Positions 22,293 through 34,765 are shown, counted from the first letter of the stretch. The stretch is DNA of 64,000 nt from Argyresthia goedartella (GCA_949825045.1 OX463829.1:23778715-23842714), one strand, 5' to 3'. The notes: generated from the sequence alone by a model not told the origin. A program made the numbers and translations.

Positions 22293-23722
22293 ATGTCGTC
22301 GTCGAATTTAGTGAAATGTGCAAATTGTAACATCGTTGTGGATGAACTCCTAGCGTTCATGCAAAACAAACATGACGTTATGGATGAGGTGAGCCTTATC
22401 CAAATCTGCGTGTCTTCTTTCTCGCCGGAAGAGATCGTAGCGTCCAAGACGCTTTTATTTGAATCGCTGCCAACGGACAAGCGAAAAATATTGCGTAGAA
22501 GAGACAAGAAGCAACACCGTGACCTGCAGGACATGATATGCCTTCTGAAAGACACGGATCCCGAAGTAATACCGCTCTTTGTTGCTCATAATTTGCAAAG
22601 GCTTCCGTCAGTAACTTTCGATCATGTGGATGTGACCAAAATTCTTAAGGATCTTGTCATCTTGCGAGCAGAACTCAATCTCGTGAAAGAAAACTATGTT
22701 ACTTCAAGCCAGCTCAGTGAAGTGAGGGTGGATCTACAATATATGAAAACCGCCTCACTTGTGAATACGGATTTTAACGTAAATATGCGACGAGGTGCTT
22801 ATCTAGACAGTGGGCCCATGGGTATGTCACACAATAATGTGTCAATAGAAGATGGAAGTACAAGGTAGTACAAGTAGAGCCGTGCTGGAGACCTATATCT
22901 TCTCTGGCAGCTGCATCATATGGGGAAAATCTGCAACCAAAGCTACCTACAACAAAATCTGCGGATATTTGTTCTATACCCTCAACTAGCTCGCCTATCT
23001 ACAAGCCGGCACAAAATCGTACGGAGAAAGAGACAGCAGGTGGCCACGAAAGCGAGAGCAATGAGACACCTGCTCAATCCACTTTGACTACGCCACAGTT
23101 GAGCGCGGATCGAACAGCGACAGAGATAGCCAACGGAGGCGACCGCGGGTGCAGTGAGACAGATGCTAGAAACATCACGTCTCCTTATACAAGCGCGCAG
23201 TCAGCTGACTGTGAAGTGAATAGGGTAAATAAAAACATGACCCTTGCTGAAGTAGTTAAGGCCCAGGCCAGTGTTAGTACTAGGGCCACAGTAGTTAAGG
23301 TTGGAACCTCAAATGACCAAGAAGAGAACTGGACCCTAATAGCAAGAAGAAAAAAGTTCAAGTCAAAAAATCGCTTTGTGGGCCAGATGGGTCAAGCAGA
23401 TGTAGACCCGGGCGGGCTTTTCAAAGCGGCGGATCCAAAAGTAGCACTCTTCATTACAAACTTGCACTTGGAAACAAAAGCCAAAAATATTGCTGACTAC
23501 ATATTTACAAAAACGCAAGAGAGAGTGTACTTAAGGCAAATCGTAATGGAGGAAGGTACGGACCATAATGCATTTAAAATGTATGTTTCTAAAAATAAAC
23601 TTCATTTATACAAAGATGTTAACTTATGGCCAAAACGAATTTTCTTCCGCCGTTTTGTAAATTTTAAGTACTCTTTTTTAGACAGAGCACATAACTCTGA
23701 TGACCCGAAGCCGAAAACTTAG
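22293..23722 (+). pseudogene. LINE C ORF1, frameshifted
   Basis: The ATG at 22293 opens a frame with a Cys pair (CANC) and a charged helical region. It ends prematurely at 22868, where GTAGTACAAG is duplicated and shifts the frame. The rest of ORF1 reads on in another frame (through SSLAAASYGENLQ, then TTPQLSADR) to the stop at 23722. The C-terminal part (FITNLHLETKAKNIADYI, then WPKRIFFRRFVNF) resembles the folded C-terminal RNA-binding region of LINE ORF1 proteins. The role would be RNA binding. ORF2 begins three bases after the stop. Confidence 0.75.
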
Positions 23723-23725
23723 ATC

Positions 23726-26526
23726 ATGTGTAGTACACCTGCAAGCAAATTAAGTCAACTTGTTAGCTTTAACTGCCAATCGTTAAAACCTTCTATGTTC
23801 AGCATCAGAACGATATGTGATAAAGCGGATGTTGTCGCACTTCAGGAGACTTGGTTGATGCCGTACGATATTCCACTACTGGGAAGCATACATGAAGATT
23901 TCGAATACACAGGAAAATCAGCTGTCGACTTAGCTACCTACAGCACGGGGAGACCGCATGGGGGCGTGGCCTTGCTGTGGCGCAAACATGCATTCTCGTC
24001 AGTGTCGGTGATTAACTGCAATAGTAATAGAATAGTGGCTATTAGAGCGAAGGTATGTGATCGTGAAATAGTTATAATGAGTGTGTACATGCCAACGGAT
24101 AATATTGATAACTTAACAGAGTTTACGGACTGTCTAGGTGAGGTAAACTCCTTAATTGAAAATAATGAAGCTGAGTCGGTTTTCGTCCTTGGAGACTTTA
24201 ATGCACATCCGGGTGAACTATTTTGGACAGAACTGATGCGGTTCTCTTGTGATCAACAATGGGTGTGTGCAGATACTGAAAAGTTGGGTATGAATTCTGG
24301 ATCTTATACTTACATCAGTGATGCGCATGGCTGTACAAGATGGCTCGATCATTGTATTGTAACTTCTGCTGCATGGTCAAGTGTCAAAAATGCAAATATT
24401 TTATATGATGTGACTTGGTCAGATCATAAGCCACTTGTATTAGAATGTGATTTAAACATTATTATTCCTAAAATAATTAATAATGATGCAACGTGTAACA
24501 AAATTGTTTGGGGCCAAAGAGAGGCTGACCAGTTAAAGCAGTTTAGTAGTACTTGTAATAAAAAATTTAGAGATATAGATTTTCCACGCGATTTTCAAGA
24601 GTGTTGTTCTGGTCTGTGTAAAAATTTAAAACATAAACTTATATTGGATGATAAAATATTGTTTGCATTTTAGAAAAAGCATCCATTGAAAGCTACAAGG
24701 GAGTTGAAATCAAAAGGGCGCAGAGAAATAGAATTGTTGTAGGCTGGAACCGTCATGTACAAGAATTTCACAGGCGGGCCCGGCTCAAATTTCAGCTCTG
24801 GACCCTTCAGGGTAAACCGCGTTGTGGCAGGACGTACAAAGAAATGTGTAGCAGTCGCTACATATTTAAAGCTAAATTAAAATGGTGTATAAAAAACCAA
24901 GAGCAAGTCAAAATGGACATCATAGCCACACACCGTAGTAATAATGACTTTAGCTCTTTTTGGCGAGCAACTAATAAGTTAAATTTGAAGCCTGGCCTGC
25001 CAGTGAGTGTTGACGGTATCAGTAAGCCCAGCGACATTGCCAATATTTTCAAGGACCACTTTAAAGTAATTTCACCACTCAGGCCGCAATCGCAACAGGT
25101 GTGCGATGCTGAGACCGAGTCAAACCATAATGTTGACAGTGAAATAAGTAGGATAACAGCTAAAGAGGTGAGGAGTGCTATCCGGGGTATGAAAAGAGGC
25201 AAATCGCCAGGTCACGATGGACTCAGCATCGAACACCTGGTGCATGCGGGTTTTCATATGCCGAGGGTGCTAGCTTTATTTTATTCTATGTGTATTGTTT
25301 CATTCATACTTACCAGACGATATGATGAAAACGATTGTAGTGCCAATAGTAAAAAATAGAACTGGCGATATATCGGACAAATCAAACTATAGACCTATAT
25401 CCTTGGCTACTGTGATAGCAAAGGTTTTTGATTTTTTATTGGATGCGCGCCTAAATAAAACTATTAAAATTGGGGATGCTCAATTTGGTTTCCAGCAGGG
25501 CCTCTCTACCGAAACTGCTATTTTAGCCCTAAAGAGTACGGTAAGATATTATACTGATAGAGGCACTCCGATCTATGCTTGCTTTCTCGACCTATCGAAA
25601 GCTTTTGATATGGTTTCATATGATATCTTGTGGACTAAGCTAAAATCAGCTGGAATACCACCTGAACTACTATCTGTCTTTCGATACTGGTACAATCATC
25701 AGATAAACTATGTTAAATGGTCGGATCAAGTGTCAGATAGCTATAGACTACAGTGTGGTGTGCGACAGGGAGGTCTAACGTCACCAAGGTTATTTAATCT
25801 GTACATAAATGGCCTCATCAAGGGGCTCAGCAGTATGCATGTTGGTTGCTATATTGATGGCGTTTGTCTAAATAATCTGAGCTATGCCGATGACAGCTGC
25901 TGAGCCCGTCGGTGAGTGCCTTGAGAAAACTATTGGCTATATGCGAAAACTATGCAGATAGCCATGGTCTAATTTACAATGTTAAGAAGAGTGAATATCT
26001 GGTTTTTAAAGCAGACTCAAGAACACTTGATAATGTTCCACAAATAAGTCTTAAGGGGTGCTGCCTAAATCGGGTAACCGAATTTAAGTATTTGGAGCAT
26101 GTTGTAAACGAATATTTACAAGATGAGTTTGATATAGAGAGGGAGCGTAGGGCGTTGACAGTCAGAAGTAATATGCTGGCTCGTAGATTTGCTCGGTGCT
26201 CAACACAGGTAAAGATAACTCTTTTTAGAGCATATTGTCAATCTTTTTACACCAGCAGTCTGTGGGTCAGATATTCACAGAAGACTTACAGCGCCCTACG
26301 CGTCCAATATAATAACTCCTTTAGGATGCTGTTGCGGCTGCCGCGCTTCTGCAGTGCTTCAGCAATGTTTGCAGACGCGCGCACTGATGGCTTCCAAGCG
26401 ATCATGAGAAAAAGAGCTGCGTCATTGCTGAGCAGAATGCGCGTCAGTAGCAACGGCATTCTAAAGGTGTTTTCTGAGAGATGGGATGGCCCATTCACCC
26501 ACCATTGGGTAAAAATGTTAATTTAG
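23726..26526 (+). pseudogene. LINE C ORF2 (endonuclease-reverse transcriptase), broken
   Basis: The first segment (23726-24673) is an AP-type endonuclease with SFNCQSLKPS, LQETWL, VLGDFNAHPGE, WLDHCIV and WSDHKPLVLE. A frame change near 24670 leads to the linker and fingers (24700-25300, including KSPGHDGLS). A second near 25300 leads to the palm, with NYRPISLATVIAKVFD, CFLDLSKAFDMV, GVRQGGLTSPRLFNLYIN and the catalytic YADDS (near 25885). A third, a one-base loss just after YADD (25890-25912), leads to the thumb and tail up to 26526. Catalytic residues are kept, but the gene cannot give one protein. Confidence 0.85.
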
Positions 26527-26598
26527 TTGTAATTATGTATGTATATGGATCCTGTTATCTGAGCTAAATAAATAATAATAATAATAATAATAATTATT

Positions 26599-27622
26599 AT
26601 CGACACCACTCGAAAATGGTTGAGTTTGATTTGAATGTGTTTGTATGTTTAATGACTGTGTGTGTGGGAATTTCAAAACTCGCTACACGAAAGGAATGAG
26701 GAGAGGATTAGCCCGCGAATATCCTAAGAGCCAATCCAGGAACCCTATGGTGAAGGAAAAAGGAAATTAGGGTCGCTCCAAGCCCAGACTAAGACTCAGA
26801 TCAATTACCTACAAGTTCTTATCTAATGACCCAAGGATAGTTTTGGAATTTGGGGTAGGTTGATTTAAAGGATAGGAACCGAGGTATATCTCGGCGCTTC
26901 AGACACTCACGAAAATCCACTGTAATACGCAATCACAACTCTTCCAGTTCCAGACGCGTAAAACGGCGAACCGAACTGTATATGATTCCCGAAAGACGTG
27001 TGTCACAGTAGTTTGACGCAGAGACTGAATGCCTCCCCCACCCACGCTCTCGTATTTATAGACCCCACATGTCTGAAAAAAAAATGGCGTCCTTTGCGTG
27101 ACACACGCTGCCCAAGCGAAAGCTTTTTATCCCTAACTACACAGGGTCTAATTTCTATCAAACATGCCATGCAGGCCCACCGTTCTACAATTTTGTGTAT
27201 GCATATTATCTATGATCAACCGTCGGTTATCACTCAAGTCATTGGTATTGCCGATACACAAAATTTGTTGATCGCTGACAATAAAAGCTGTTGCGATTAA
27301 TTAAGCCTTCCCGACCGCTAGCGTCTTAGACAAAGATCACTAGAATGATATTCAAACCCGTGATGTCAAACTCACCACTTCGTACCAAACAAACGCAATT
27401 GTATATTTGCAGTCAACATAATTTCTTTCTCCGTATCGTTCCATAAGAACCTTCCATTATTTAGTTATTCATAATTTATTCAGCTCCCACCAAATCGGCT
27501 CTGATCCCTACACATTTCGCAGGAATGCGACAAAAAACCTGACCTGACCTCGCTTCTCCGAACCAACCCAAGCGTTAAAGGAACTGACACTGATTGCATT
27601 CGTTAAGCGATGTTCCATTACA
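26599..27622 (-). mobile_element. gypsy element 3' LTR, inner half
   Basis: Continues the LTR after the LINE C insertion and matches the solo LTR at 16243-17304. It ends CCATTACA on the + strand (TGTAATGG on the - strand), next to a purine tract of the internal region. Confidence 0.8.
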
Positions 27623-27634
27623 GCCCCCTCCCAG
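27623..27634 (-). promoter_or_regulatory. polypurine tract of the gypsy element
   Basis: On the - strand CTGGGAGGGGGC directly precedes the LTR start TGTAATGG. This is the expected plus-strand primer site for LTR retrotransposons and sets the orientation of the LTR at 21141-27622 as the 3' LTR. A longer pyrimidine-rich run on the + strand (27896-27928) is a second purine tract on the - strand. Confidence 0.7.
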
Positions 27635-28012
27635 ACCTTGAGACACTGTTTATCTCAGTTAAACATGGCGCAAGGATCTCATTACCACAATGCTAACCCA
27701 TGCTTTGTCCATATCTACTCTATATGCACGAACATCTCAAATCATGTACACAGACCGATGAATCTGTCAATTATGCATTTAATATTTACACATCTCGATT
27801 GAGTTCTCTCCTGTCTTATCTTATTTGTCTACCTAACTATACAACCTCGCACGCCCGCACCTTATCCTTATTCGTATTACTATATATATATACATTTTTT
27901 TTTCTTTTTTCCTTTTTTTTTTCTTTCTAAACCATGAAAGATCCTTAAATCTACAAAGTTGTTACTCAAATTTACAGCCTAAAGCTTACTTATATAACTT
28001 TTATACACTATC

Positions 28013-31000
28013 TTATTTGTCTACGCTCTTATTCGTCCTCACATAATACCTGGCTTTATTTATAGTATTGTAGTTACCCAGTATCTCATTTGAAACCGGA
28101 TCTGCTAAAGTATAACAGTTCGGATATACCACGGCCGAAATAACATAAGGCCCTTTATACAACAACGAAAATTTCCGCATGATTTTATGTTCTTTATTTG
28201 AACGCACAAAAGTCTTAATTTTCACATAATCACCTATACGATAGACTTCTAACTTATGCCGTTTGTCCGCCTGTCGCTCACGTCGTTCACTAGAAATTTT
28301 AGAGTTCTCTATCGCTACATTCCGCACCTGTTCCGTATCTCGCACACTATGACCTAATAACCATTCATCGCCTAATTCCTTGTCAATAGTTAACGGTTCC
28401 CGCATACCATACGCCAACTCATTAGGAGCAAAGCCGGTACTTGTGTGTTCGATATTATTGTAGCAATTTTCAATGTCCGGTAACACGTCGACCCGACTTC
28501 GATTACTTCCGCCGCAATGGGTTCTAATTAGTCGAACTAGCTCGCGATTCACTCTTTCTACGCTATTAGAATTTGGACAATACACCGACGTATGAGTGAC
28601 CCGAATCCCCAGCTGTTTGAGACCAAATTCCCAAACTTTCGATGTGAACTGTGGTCCTGAGTCAGTAATTACAGTTTCGATAGGTATTTCCCTATGAAAT
28701 CTCTTTGTACAAGCGAGCACGCTCCTACCTGTCGCTTTCCGCATTGGATACAATTTTATTACCTTACTGTACACGTCTTGAATCACATATATATATATTG
28801 ATATCCGAATTTACCTACGGGCCCATAAAGGTCCGAGAAAACTTTCTCACCCAACTTTTCCGCCAACACCGGTGTACAAGGACCAACGGTATTGTTAGTA
28901 CTTGGTTTGACCTTTTGACATATGTCTCAACTTCTTATCACCGTGCTAATTACCCTACTCATATGAAGAAAGTAATATCTGTCCTTCATCAGTGCTAATA
29001 TTTTATATCTGCCGTAGTGTCCTATTTCTTCATGTATGTGTAATATTAGTTCCTCCTGTAGTGAATCCGGAATTACTAGCAACCGTACGTTCCGCTTCGG
29101 CACGTGAAAATATAACGTATCACCTACTAGCTTGTAATTATCAAACCCTCTCGTTTCCGTATCTACCATTCCACGTCTGATACAACCGCTAATTCGCTTT
29201 AACCGCTCGTGTTCGCTTTGTAATCTCGCAATGTCCCGTAAACTCGAAATAACACTTGCGGTATTCGATGCCTGAAACCAGAATATTCCCGGCTGAACAT
29301 TCATACTGTCATTCATACCTCCATGTCCCGCTATTTGCCTGCTTAGCGTGTCGGCAATTTGATTGTCAATCCCACGCACAAACTCTATGTTGTAATCGAA
29401 TTGCTCCAAAAACATAATCCACCTAGTTAAGCGTGCCCCCAATAAAGTCCACGACTTAATGAACGTCAAACTTTAATGATCAGTTCTAATAATAACTTTT
29501 TCTCCTCGCAAATATATCTCAATTCGCTTTAAAGTGTATATGACTGCATACATTTCCTGTTCGCTGACAGACCATCTCGTTTGAGCCCCCTTAAATGCCT
29601 GCAAACAAAACCCTATAATTCGTTCCTGGCCCAAATCATCTAATTGATAAACATAACCCCCAATTCCTATAGCGCTGGCGTCGCATTGAACATAATACGT
29701 CTATCCCGCCAATGGCTGACTCAATATTATACTTTCCGAGAATTGTTTTTTTATCTCGTCAAAAGCACTCTGCATGTGCGCACACCAAACGAACTTGACT
29801 CCAGACCGTAATAAATTGTATAATGGTTGCGTTATTGTTCCAAAATTTTTTATGAATCTCCGAAAGTAATTTATGAACCCCAAAAACGCCCTCAATTGCC
29901 TGACAGTTCTGGGTGACGGATATAATTTAAGTGTTTCAATTTTGTCCGGGTCCATCTGCAAACCTTGTGTAGACAAAATGTGCCCCAATAACTTGACCTT
30001 TTTTTGTGCGAACTCGCATTTTTTTAGTTTGCATGTGAAGCCCGCGTCTTTCAATTTACTCAGAACCGTGTCCACTTGAGACAAATGCTGATCGATGTCA
30101 CCCTCAGTTAAAATCGCCAAATCGTCAACAAAATTTAAATAATATGACCTAACCTCTGGCCCTAAGATTAAGTCCATCGCCCTCGAAAATGAACCCACAC
30201 TGGTTTTCAACCCCTGAGGTAAAACGTTGTAAACATTACTTCTGCCTTTGATATACAAAACCCGTGTATCGTTTGGATTCGTCTGATAATGGTATAGAAA
30301 AGTATGCATCTTTGATATCCAGAATCGTTCTATAATTTATCCGGTGCCCCGACTGCAATATCTCACTTATTAAAGGTGAAGTTTCAACTTCCCCAACCAT
30401 TCCCGTGTTTAATTGTCGCGCATCGAGCAATATCCGAACCTCCCCTGACTTCTTTAGTGCACAAGTCAATGGACTGCTGAAATCCGTAGATTGCCTGCTA
30501 ATAATACCTATCTGTTCCATTTCTTCCAATCTTTTTGTTACTTTATCGCGATATGCGAACGGTATGGGATAGCTTCGTTTTACGAAAGGCGTTTCATCTC
30601 TCATTTTTATCTCGTGTATATATTTATTTGTCCGACCCACCCTATCGCTAAACAACTCTGCATGTTTATTTAACACCGGCAATAACTTTGTTTTGTGTTC
30701 AACAGGTATTGATGAATTATTCACATATTCCTCTATCATATTTCTACTGGTATCTTGGTTCTGTACTCCCATTGTACAACAACAAGCTTCCTGATCGAGC
30801 CCCGTACCTAATGGTACTTCACACATCCACCCGGCGCTTCGTATAATTAGCCTCTTATTTCCCTCACACATTAAACTGGCTCGCGTCTGTTGTATAAAAT
30901 CAAACCCTAAAATTAAATACTTAGGCACCCTTGTTAATACTAGCATTGGAGTATCGATAACGCATTCACCTATTGTTAATGGTAACGTGACTAACTTATC

Positions 31001-31117
31001 AACCTTTTCCTTACTGACCCCAAACGCACCTGTGATTCTGAAACTTGGGATCGGTATTTCCGTTGGTTTTCCCAATTGCCTGCATACTTCATCGTACACT
31101 CCCGAATTTCGAATTTT
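28013..31117 (-). pseudogene. Ty3/gypsy pol remnant (protease end, RT, RNase H, integrase)
   Basis: Reading right to left: end of the protease (31099-30800), then reverse transcriptase with ILDIKDAYFSIPL, LPQGLKTSVGSF, catalytic FVDDLA and FLGFINYFRRFIKNF. RNase H follows (CDASAIG, SVSEQEMYAV), then the integrase zinc region (HIHEEIGHYGR ... CEICQ, the first Cys now part of a stop) and integrase core with FSDLYGP, ITDSGPQF and NSVERVNREL (D, D, E). Breaks: a frameshift near 30290, a stop at 29701-29703, a stop just after RTDH near 29470, a stop near 28890, and a TA-repeat frameshift near 28790. The 5' part (gag, protease active site, 5' LTR) is absent, cut at about 31118 next to the mariner copy. 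Confidence 0.88.
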
Positions 31118-31118
31118 T

Positions 31119-32335
31119 CATGAAAATAAAAATGTGTACTTTTTAGAATTTTCCTCATTTTTAAATATGGAGTGGACACTTAAAGAAGACCGTGTCGCAG
31201 TTATTGCGTTGCATCGTTGCGGTTTAGCGCCAATTCAGATTTTCGACTTACTGAAAAATTTGAATATAAACAAAAGATTCGTTTATCGTACCATAAAACG
31301 ATACAATGAAGACTCTAGTGTAGATGACAGGTCAAGAAGTGGTCGCCCTCGCTCTGTTAGGACTCCAGCAGTGATAAAAGCTGTGAAGGCGCGAATTCAA
31401 TGAAATCCCATACGTAAGCAGAAACTGTTGGCCCTTCAGATGGGGTTAAGCAGGACCACAGTGAAAAGGGTGTTAAATGAAGACTTAGGGCTTAGGGCAT
31501 ATCGAAGAAACAGGACATCGTTTGGACACTCGTTTAATGGACCTGAGACTGAGGAGATGCCGCGCTTTGTTGAAGCGGTACGCGGGAAAAAAGCATCGGG
31601 AAATTCTTTTTTCGGATGAAAAAATTTTCACCGTGGAAGAGAGCTACAACAAACAAAATGATAAGGTGTACGCACACAGCAGTGAAGAAACGAGCGACCG
31701 TATTCCGCGTGTCCAACGAGGTCATTTTCCATCCTCGCTCATGGTTCGGTTGGGAGTCTCTTATTGGGGCTTAAATGAGGTACATTTTTGTGAGAATGGC
31801 GTAAAAACGAATGCAGTTGTGTATCAAAATACAGTCCTCAAGAACCTTGTGGAACCTGTTTCTCATACCATGTTTAATAACAGGCACTGGATATTCCAAC
31901 AAGATTCTGCGCCAGCTCATAGAGCGAAAAGCACACAAGACTGGCTGGCGGCGCGTGAAATCGACTTCATCCGGCACGAAGACTGGCACTCCTCCAGTCC
32001 AGATTTGAGTCCGTTAGATTACAAGATATGGCAACACTTGGAGGAAAAGGCCTGCTCAAAGCCTCATCCTGATTTGGAGTCACTCAAGGCATCCTTGATT
32101 AAGGCAGCCGCCGATATTGACATGGACCTCGTTCATGCTGCGATAGACGACTGGCCGCGCAGAATAAAGGCCTGTATTCAAAATCGCGGGGGTCATTTTG
32201 AATAAACTTTATTACCATAAGAATCTATGTTTTATTAAGTTCATTTTGCTATATAAATGTTTACATAAATAATAAACATGTCTAAATTATTTCATATTGC
32301 ACATGTGACAGAACTTATGACCTGACTATGTATAT
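31119..32335 (+). mobile_element. mariner-family DNA transposon, copy 1
   Basis: A Tc1/mariner element with a transposase frame and a 3' terminal region containing TGTGACAGAACTTATGACC (about 32305-32323), repeated in inverted sense at the end of copy 2 (near 59650). No matching inverted terminal repeat is visible to the left of the transposase, so the 5' end appears truncated where it meets the gypsy pol remnant. Confidence 0.82.
31167..32205 (+). pseudogene. mariner transposase (DD37D type), inactivated
   Basis: The transposase cuts and joins element ends with a DDD catalytic triad. The frame starts with MEWTLKEDRVAVIALHRCG, followed by two helix-turn-helix regions (DNA binding). Catalytic motifs are FSDEK (first Asp), FQQDSAPAHRA (second Asp) and SPDLSPLDYKIW (third Asp). 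There are 37 residues between the second and third Asp, so this is the DD37D group rather than the DD34D group. A TGA at 31401-31403 and a two-base loss near 31511 (relative to copy 2) inactivate it. The C-terminus ends IQNRGGHFE at 32205. Confidence 0.88.
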
Positions 32336-33317
32336 TAGATTGGATTTGTTCGGACTATTATGTACATTGCACAACTGGTCATTTTCACGATTTGTGGGTT
32401 TTAACTATGCATATTTGCATGTGTCCTAATCGCTTGTCTTCTCCGATTATTTAGAAATCGTAAGTAAGTAGGTTGGAGGAATTAAACCTTTACTCACCTA
32501 CGTAAATGAATTAGGTCTTGGACATCTCGACCCGAGTCAACTAGACCCTAATAATAAAACCAGATATTTCCCTTCCCATTACGGTGATTTGTACAGTCAG
32601 GTAGAAAAGCTTTAAAGAAATAATTAAGTACGTGATTTTATTTTATTTCCTTACAAAGCAGCAAAACATAATGATCTCCAATATTTATTTCAATTATGAT
32701 ACCTACAAAGTTGTATTATCCTATTATAAGACTAAGTTCTCTGTTTGTTTTAAATTTCCTGGACTAAAAATATAAAAGTAAAATACAAAAGTACAATACA
32801 AGACAAGGATGCTGCCTAAAAAGGAAATTGAATGAACGTATAATAGAAATAAAATAAATAATCCGCAAAGTGCATCGTCAATTAAAATAATCTTAGTAAC
32901 TAATAATTTAAACTAGACACGCATAAAAACTAAATACAATAAAAAAACACAATACTAAACAAATAAAACGCCCCAGGACATGCCCGACCCAAAAGTACCC
33001 ATCACCCTGGCAGCATTACCGCGCTGCACGGCTAGTGAGATCCTTTGGATCAGGAACGCTCCGGAACGATTGTTAAAGGACAAGACAAGGATGCTTTTGC
33101 ATTCTGCGAAAATATCACCTTGCCCTTGGCTCGCAATAACTGGTGAACTGATACTGATAATAATGTTTTTTATCTCTCTCTTTCTCTTATGCTACATATT
33201 TGAACATTTTATTTAAAATTAATATACATTTATTACGTTCATTAATAAAAATAAATATTTAAGTATATCAATAAATTAAATCAATCTTCAAAATTTTAAG
33301 AGGACGATGATGATAAT
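32336..33317. other. unannotated AT-rich stretch
   Basis: No gene or repeat boundary recognised. A 78-codon frame at 32980-33216 has no domain that I know. Confidence 0.3.
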
Positions 33318-33498
33318 AATAAAAATAACCTTGGACACTATTTACACACATTGATGTAGGTACTAGACAACGAAACACATACTTATATAGATAAATATTA
33401 TACTTAGATAGATAAACAACCATGACTAGGGTACAAACATCGGTTCTCATCAAACAAATATTTGCCACCACCGGGACTCGAACCCGGGACCCCTGGCT
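33318..33498 (-). mobile_element. SINE fragment (same family as 6807-7065)
   Basis: The body and box B (near 33474-33483) match the SINE at 6807-7065 closely, including GTTTATCTATCTAAGTAT on the - strand. The tRNA-like head upstream of box B, with box A, is missing, and about 30 bases containing the CCAAGATACAGG/CTAGTTTGGGG element are deleted. It is a dead copy. Confidence 0.82.
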
Positions 33499-33702
33499 TC
33501 TTCAATACTTTCATGCTGACTGTACAATCCACTTTTTTGACATAGTTTCTCGTATTATTATCCGGGTACAGTAGACTCGGGCCGAGCTGTCCCTGACCCG
33601 AATGAATGCCGGTTATGTATAGGTATTTTGTAGGGAGGTCAAGTTGTGGTCTTTTTCTGCTGCTTATTGTGCTATGAAGGCTCTTGTAAGGCAAGTTTAG
33701 TC

Positions 33703-33962
33703 CAGGGGCCCAATTCCGGTACACAATGACAGCTCAATCACAATTACATGACAATTACGGTCAACATTAGATATCCAATATCTGAAGATTTTGTAATCCC
33801 ATTCCCTTTGTTGATTAGCTTAATTATTGTGCTTATCAGTTAACTTAATTTTTACCATAATTTCCTAAAAAATATTCTCCGAACGCCAAATATTGGATAT
33901 CTAAAGTTGACCGTAATGTAATTGTCATGGAGCTGTTATTGTGTACGGGAATTAGGCCCCTG
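33703..33962. mobile_element. MITE-like element with long terminal inverted repeats (hAT-like ends)
   Basis: The two ends are inverted copies over roughly 80 bases: CAGGGGCCCAATTCCGGTAC on the left and, reversed, CAGGGGCCTAATTCCCGTAC on the right. The CAGGGG terminus is typical of hAT elements. Flanks share TTTAGT, an imperfect duplication. The element is 260 bases with no coding capacity. Confidence 0.7.
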
Positions 33963-34478
33963 TTTAGTTTTGTGGATAAAAGGGTACCTACCTACCTATA
34001 GTTTTTCATAGGCATTTTAGATTTATTATTATACTTTATTACACATACACATTATTGGATAATTACAGGTTACAGTTACAAGTTACAAAGGCGTGCTTAT
34101 CTCTATATACTTCAAGAGGTATTTATTGGTCAGGGTTTCCTTGATGTATGATGATCAAATTGATTTATTATATACGAATGCATCTCACTTAACAGTTCTA
34201 CATACCTATTTTACTTTGAGCTTTAGGTAAGTATTTATATATCTAGGACGAATTATTTAAATTGCAATATACTGAGGTATCTGTCAAATCGACATGTTTT
34301 TAATTATATCCAGCTCATGCCAGAAATTGCTTTGCAGTACTTAAGCTATGTCGTTGGTCAAGCAGGTGTACAAAATAACACTCTGTAATACTTTCATAGC
34401 GCCAGAGAAACCCAAAAAATAACCAAACGAGATCCAGGTTCCAGCCGCAAAAATGAAAGTCAATCAGAACGTTCCGTT
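33963..34478. other. unannotated stretch
   Basis: AT-rich, no recognised feature. A hydrophobic 96-codon frame on the - strand (34315-34605) overlaps the inverted repeat to its right and is not supported as a gene. Confidence 0.3.
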
Positions 34479-34765
34479 CATCTAAATGTGGAGGCTGTGG
34501 TTTTAAATAGTCTCCATATTTTGGGGAGTGATAGTACTCATGAATATGAACAACTATCCCCAAGAAACACATGGTCGCAAATAAAAAAATAGTTGGGTCT
34601 CCCATAGTAACTTATAATCAGCTGATCGGGTCAATGTTCTGAGGGTCGAAATAGTTTTTCCATTTGCGACCATATGTTTCTAAGGAAAAGTTGTTCATAT
34701 TAATGGGTACTATCGTTCCCCAAGATATGGAGACTGTCTTAAACCAAAGCCTGTAAAACTAGATG
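34479..34765. mobile_element. inverted-repeat element with ~115-base arms
   Basis: Left arm 34479-34592 and right arm about 34651-34765 are diverged reverse complements (shared AGTCTCCATAT, then AATATGAACAACT, then ATGGTCGCAAAT). The spacer is about 58 bases. This fits a MITE or fold-back element of unknown superfamily. Arms are too diverged to be a recent template-switch event. Confidence 0.65.

Larger units (their letters stand above)
22238..26598 (+). mobile_element. LINE C, inserted in the gypsy LTR
   Basis: A non-LTR element with two ORFs and an ATA/TAA-repeat 3' tail (about 26568-26598). The ORF2 motif GVRQGG...SPRLFNLYIN sets it apart from the GVPQGS families elsewhere in the window, so it belongs to a different clade (CR1/L2-like; not resolved). 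The 5' end is GC-rich (TGTCTGCGCGCGCGCG). Comparison with the uninterrupted solo LTR (junction near 16240) fixes both ends to within a few bases and shows no clear target-site duplication. Confidence 0.85.

Noticed and set aside
34315..34605. Hydrophobic 96-codon frame as a membrane protein gene
   Set aside because: Overlaps one arm of an inverted repeat whose partner arm is not coding; no upstream exon or domain.
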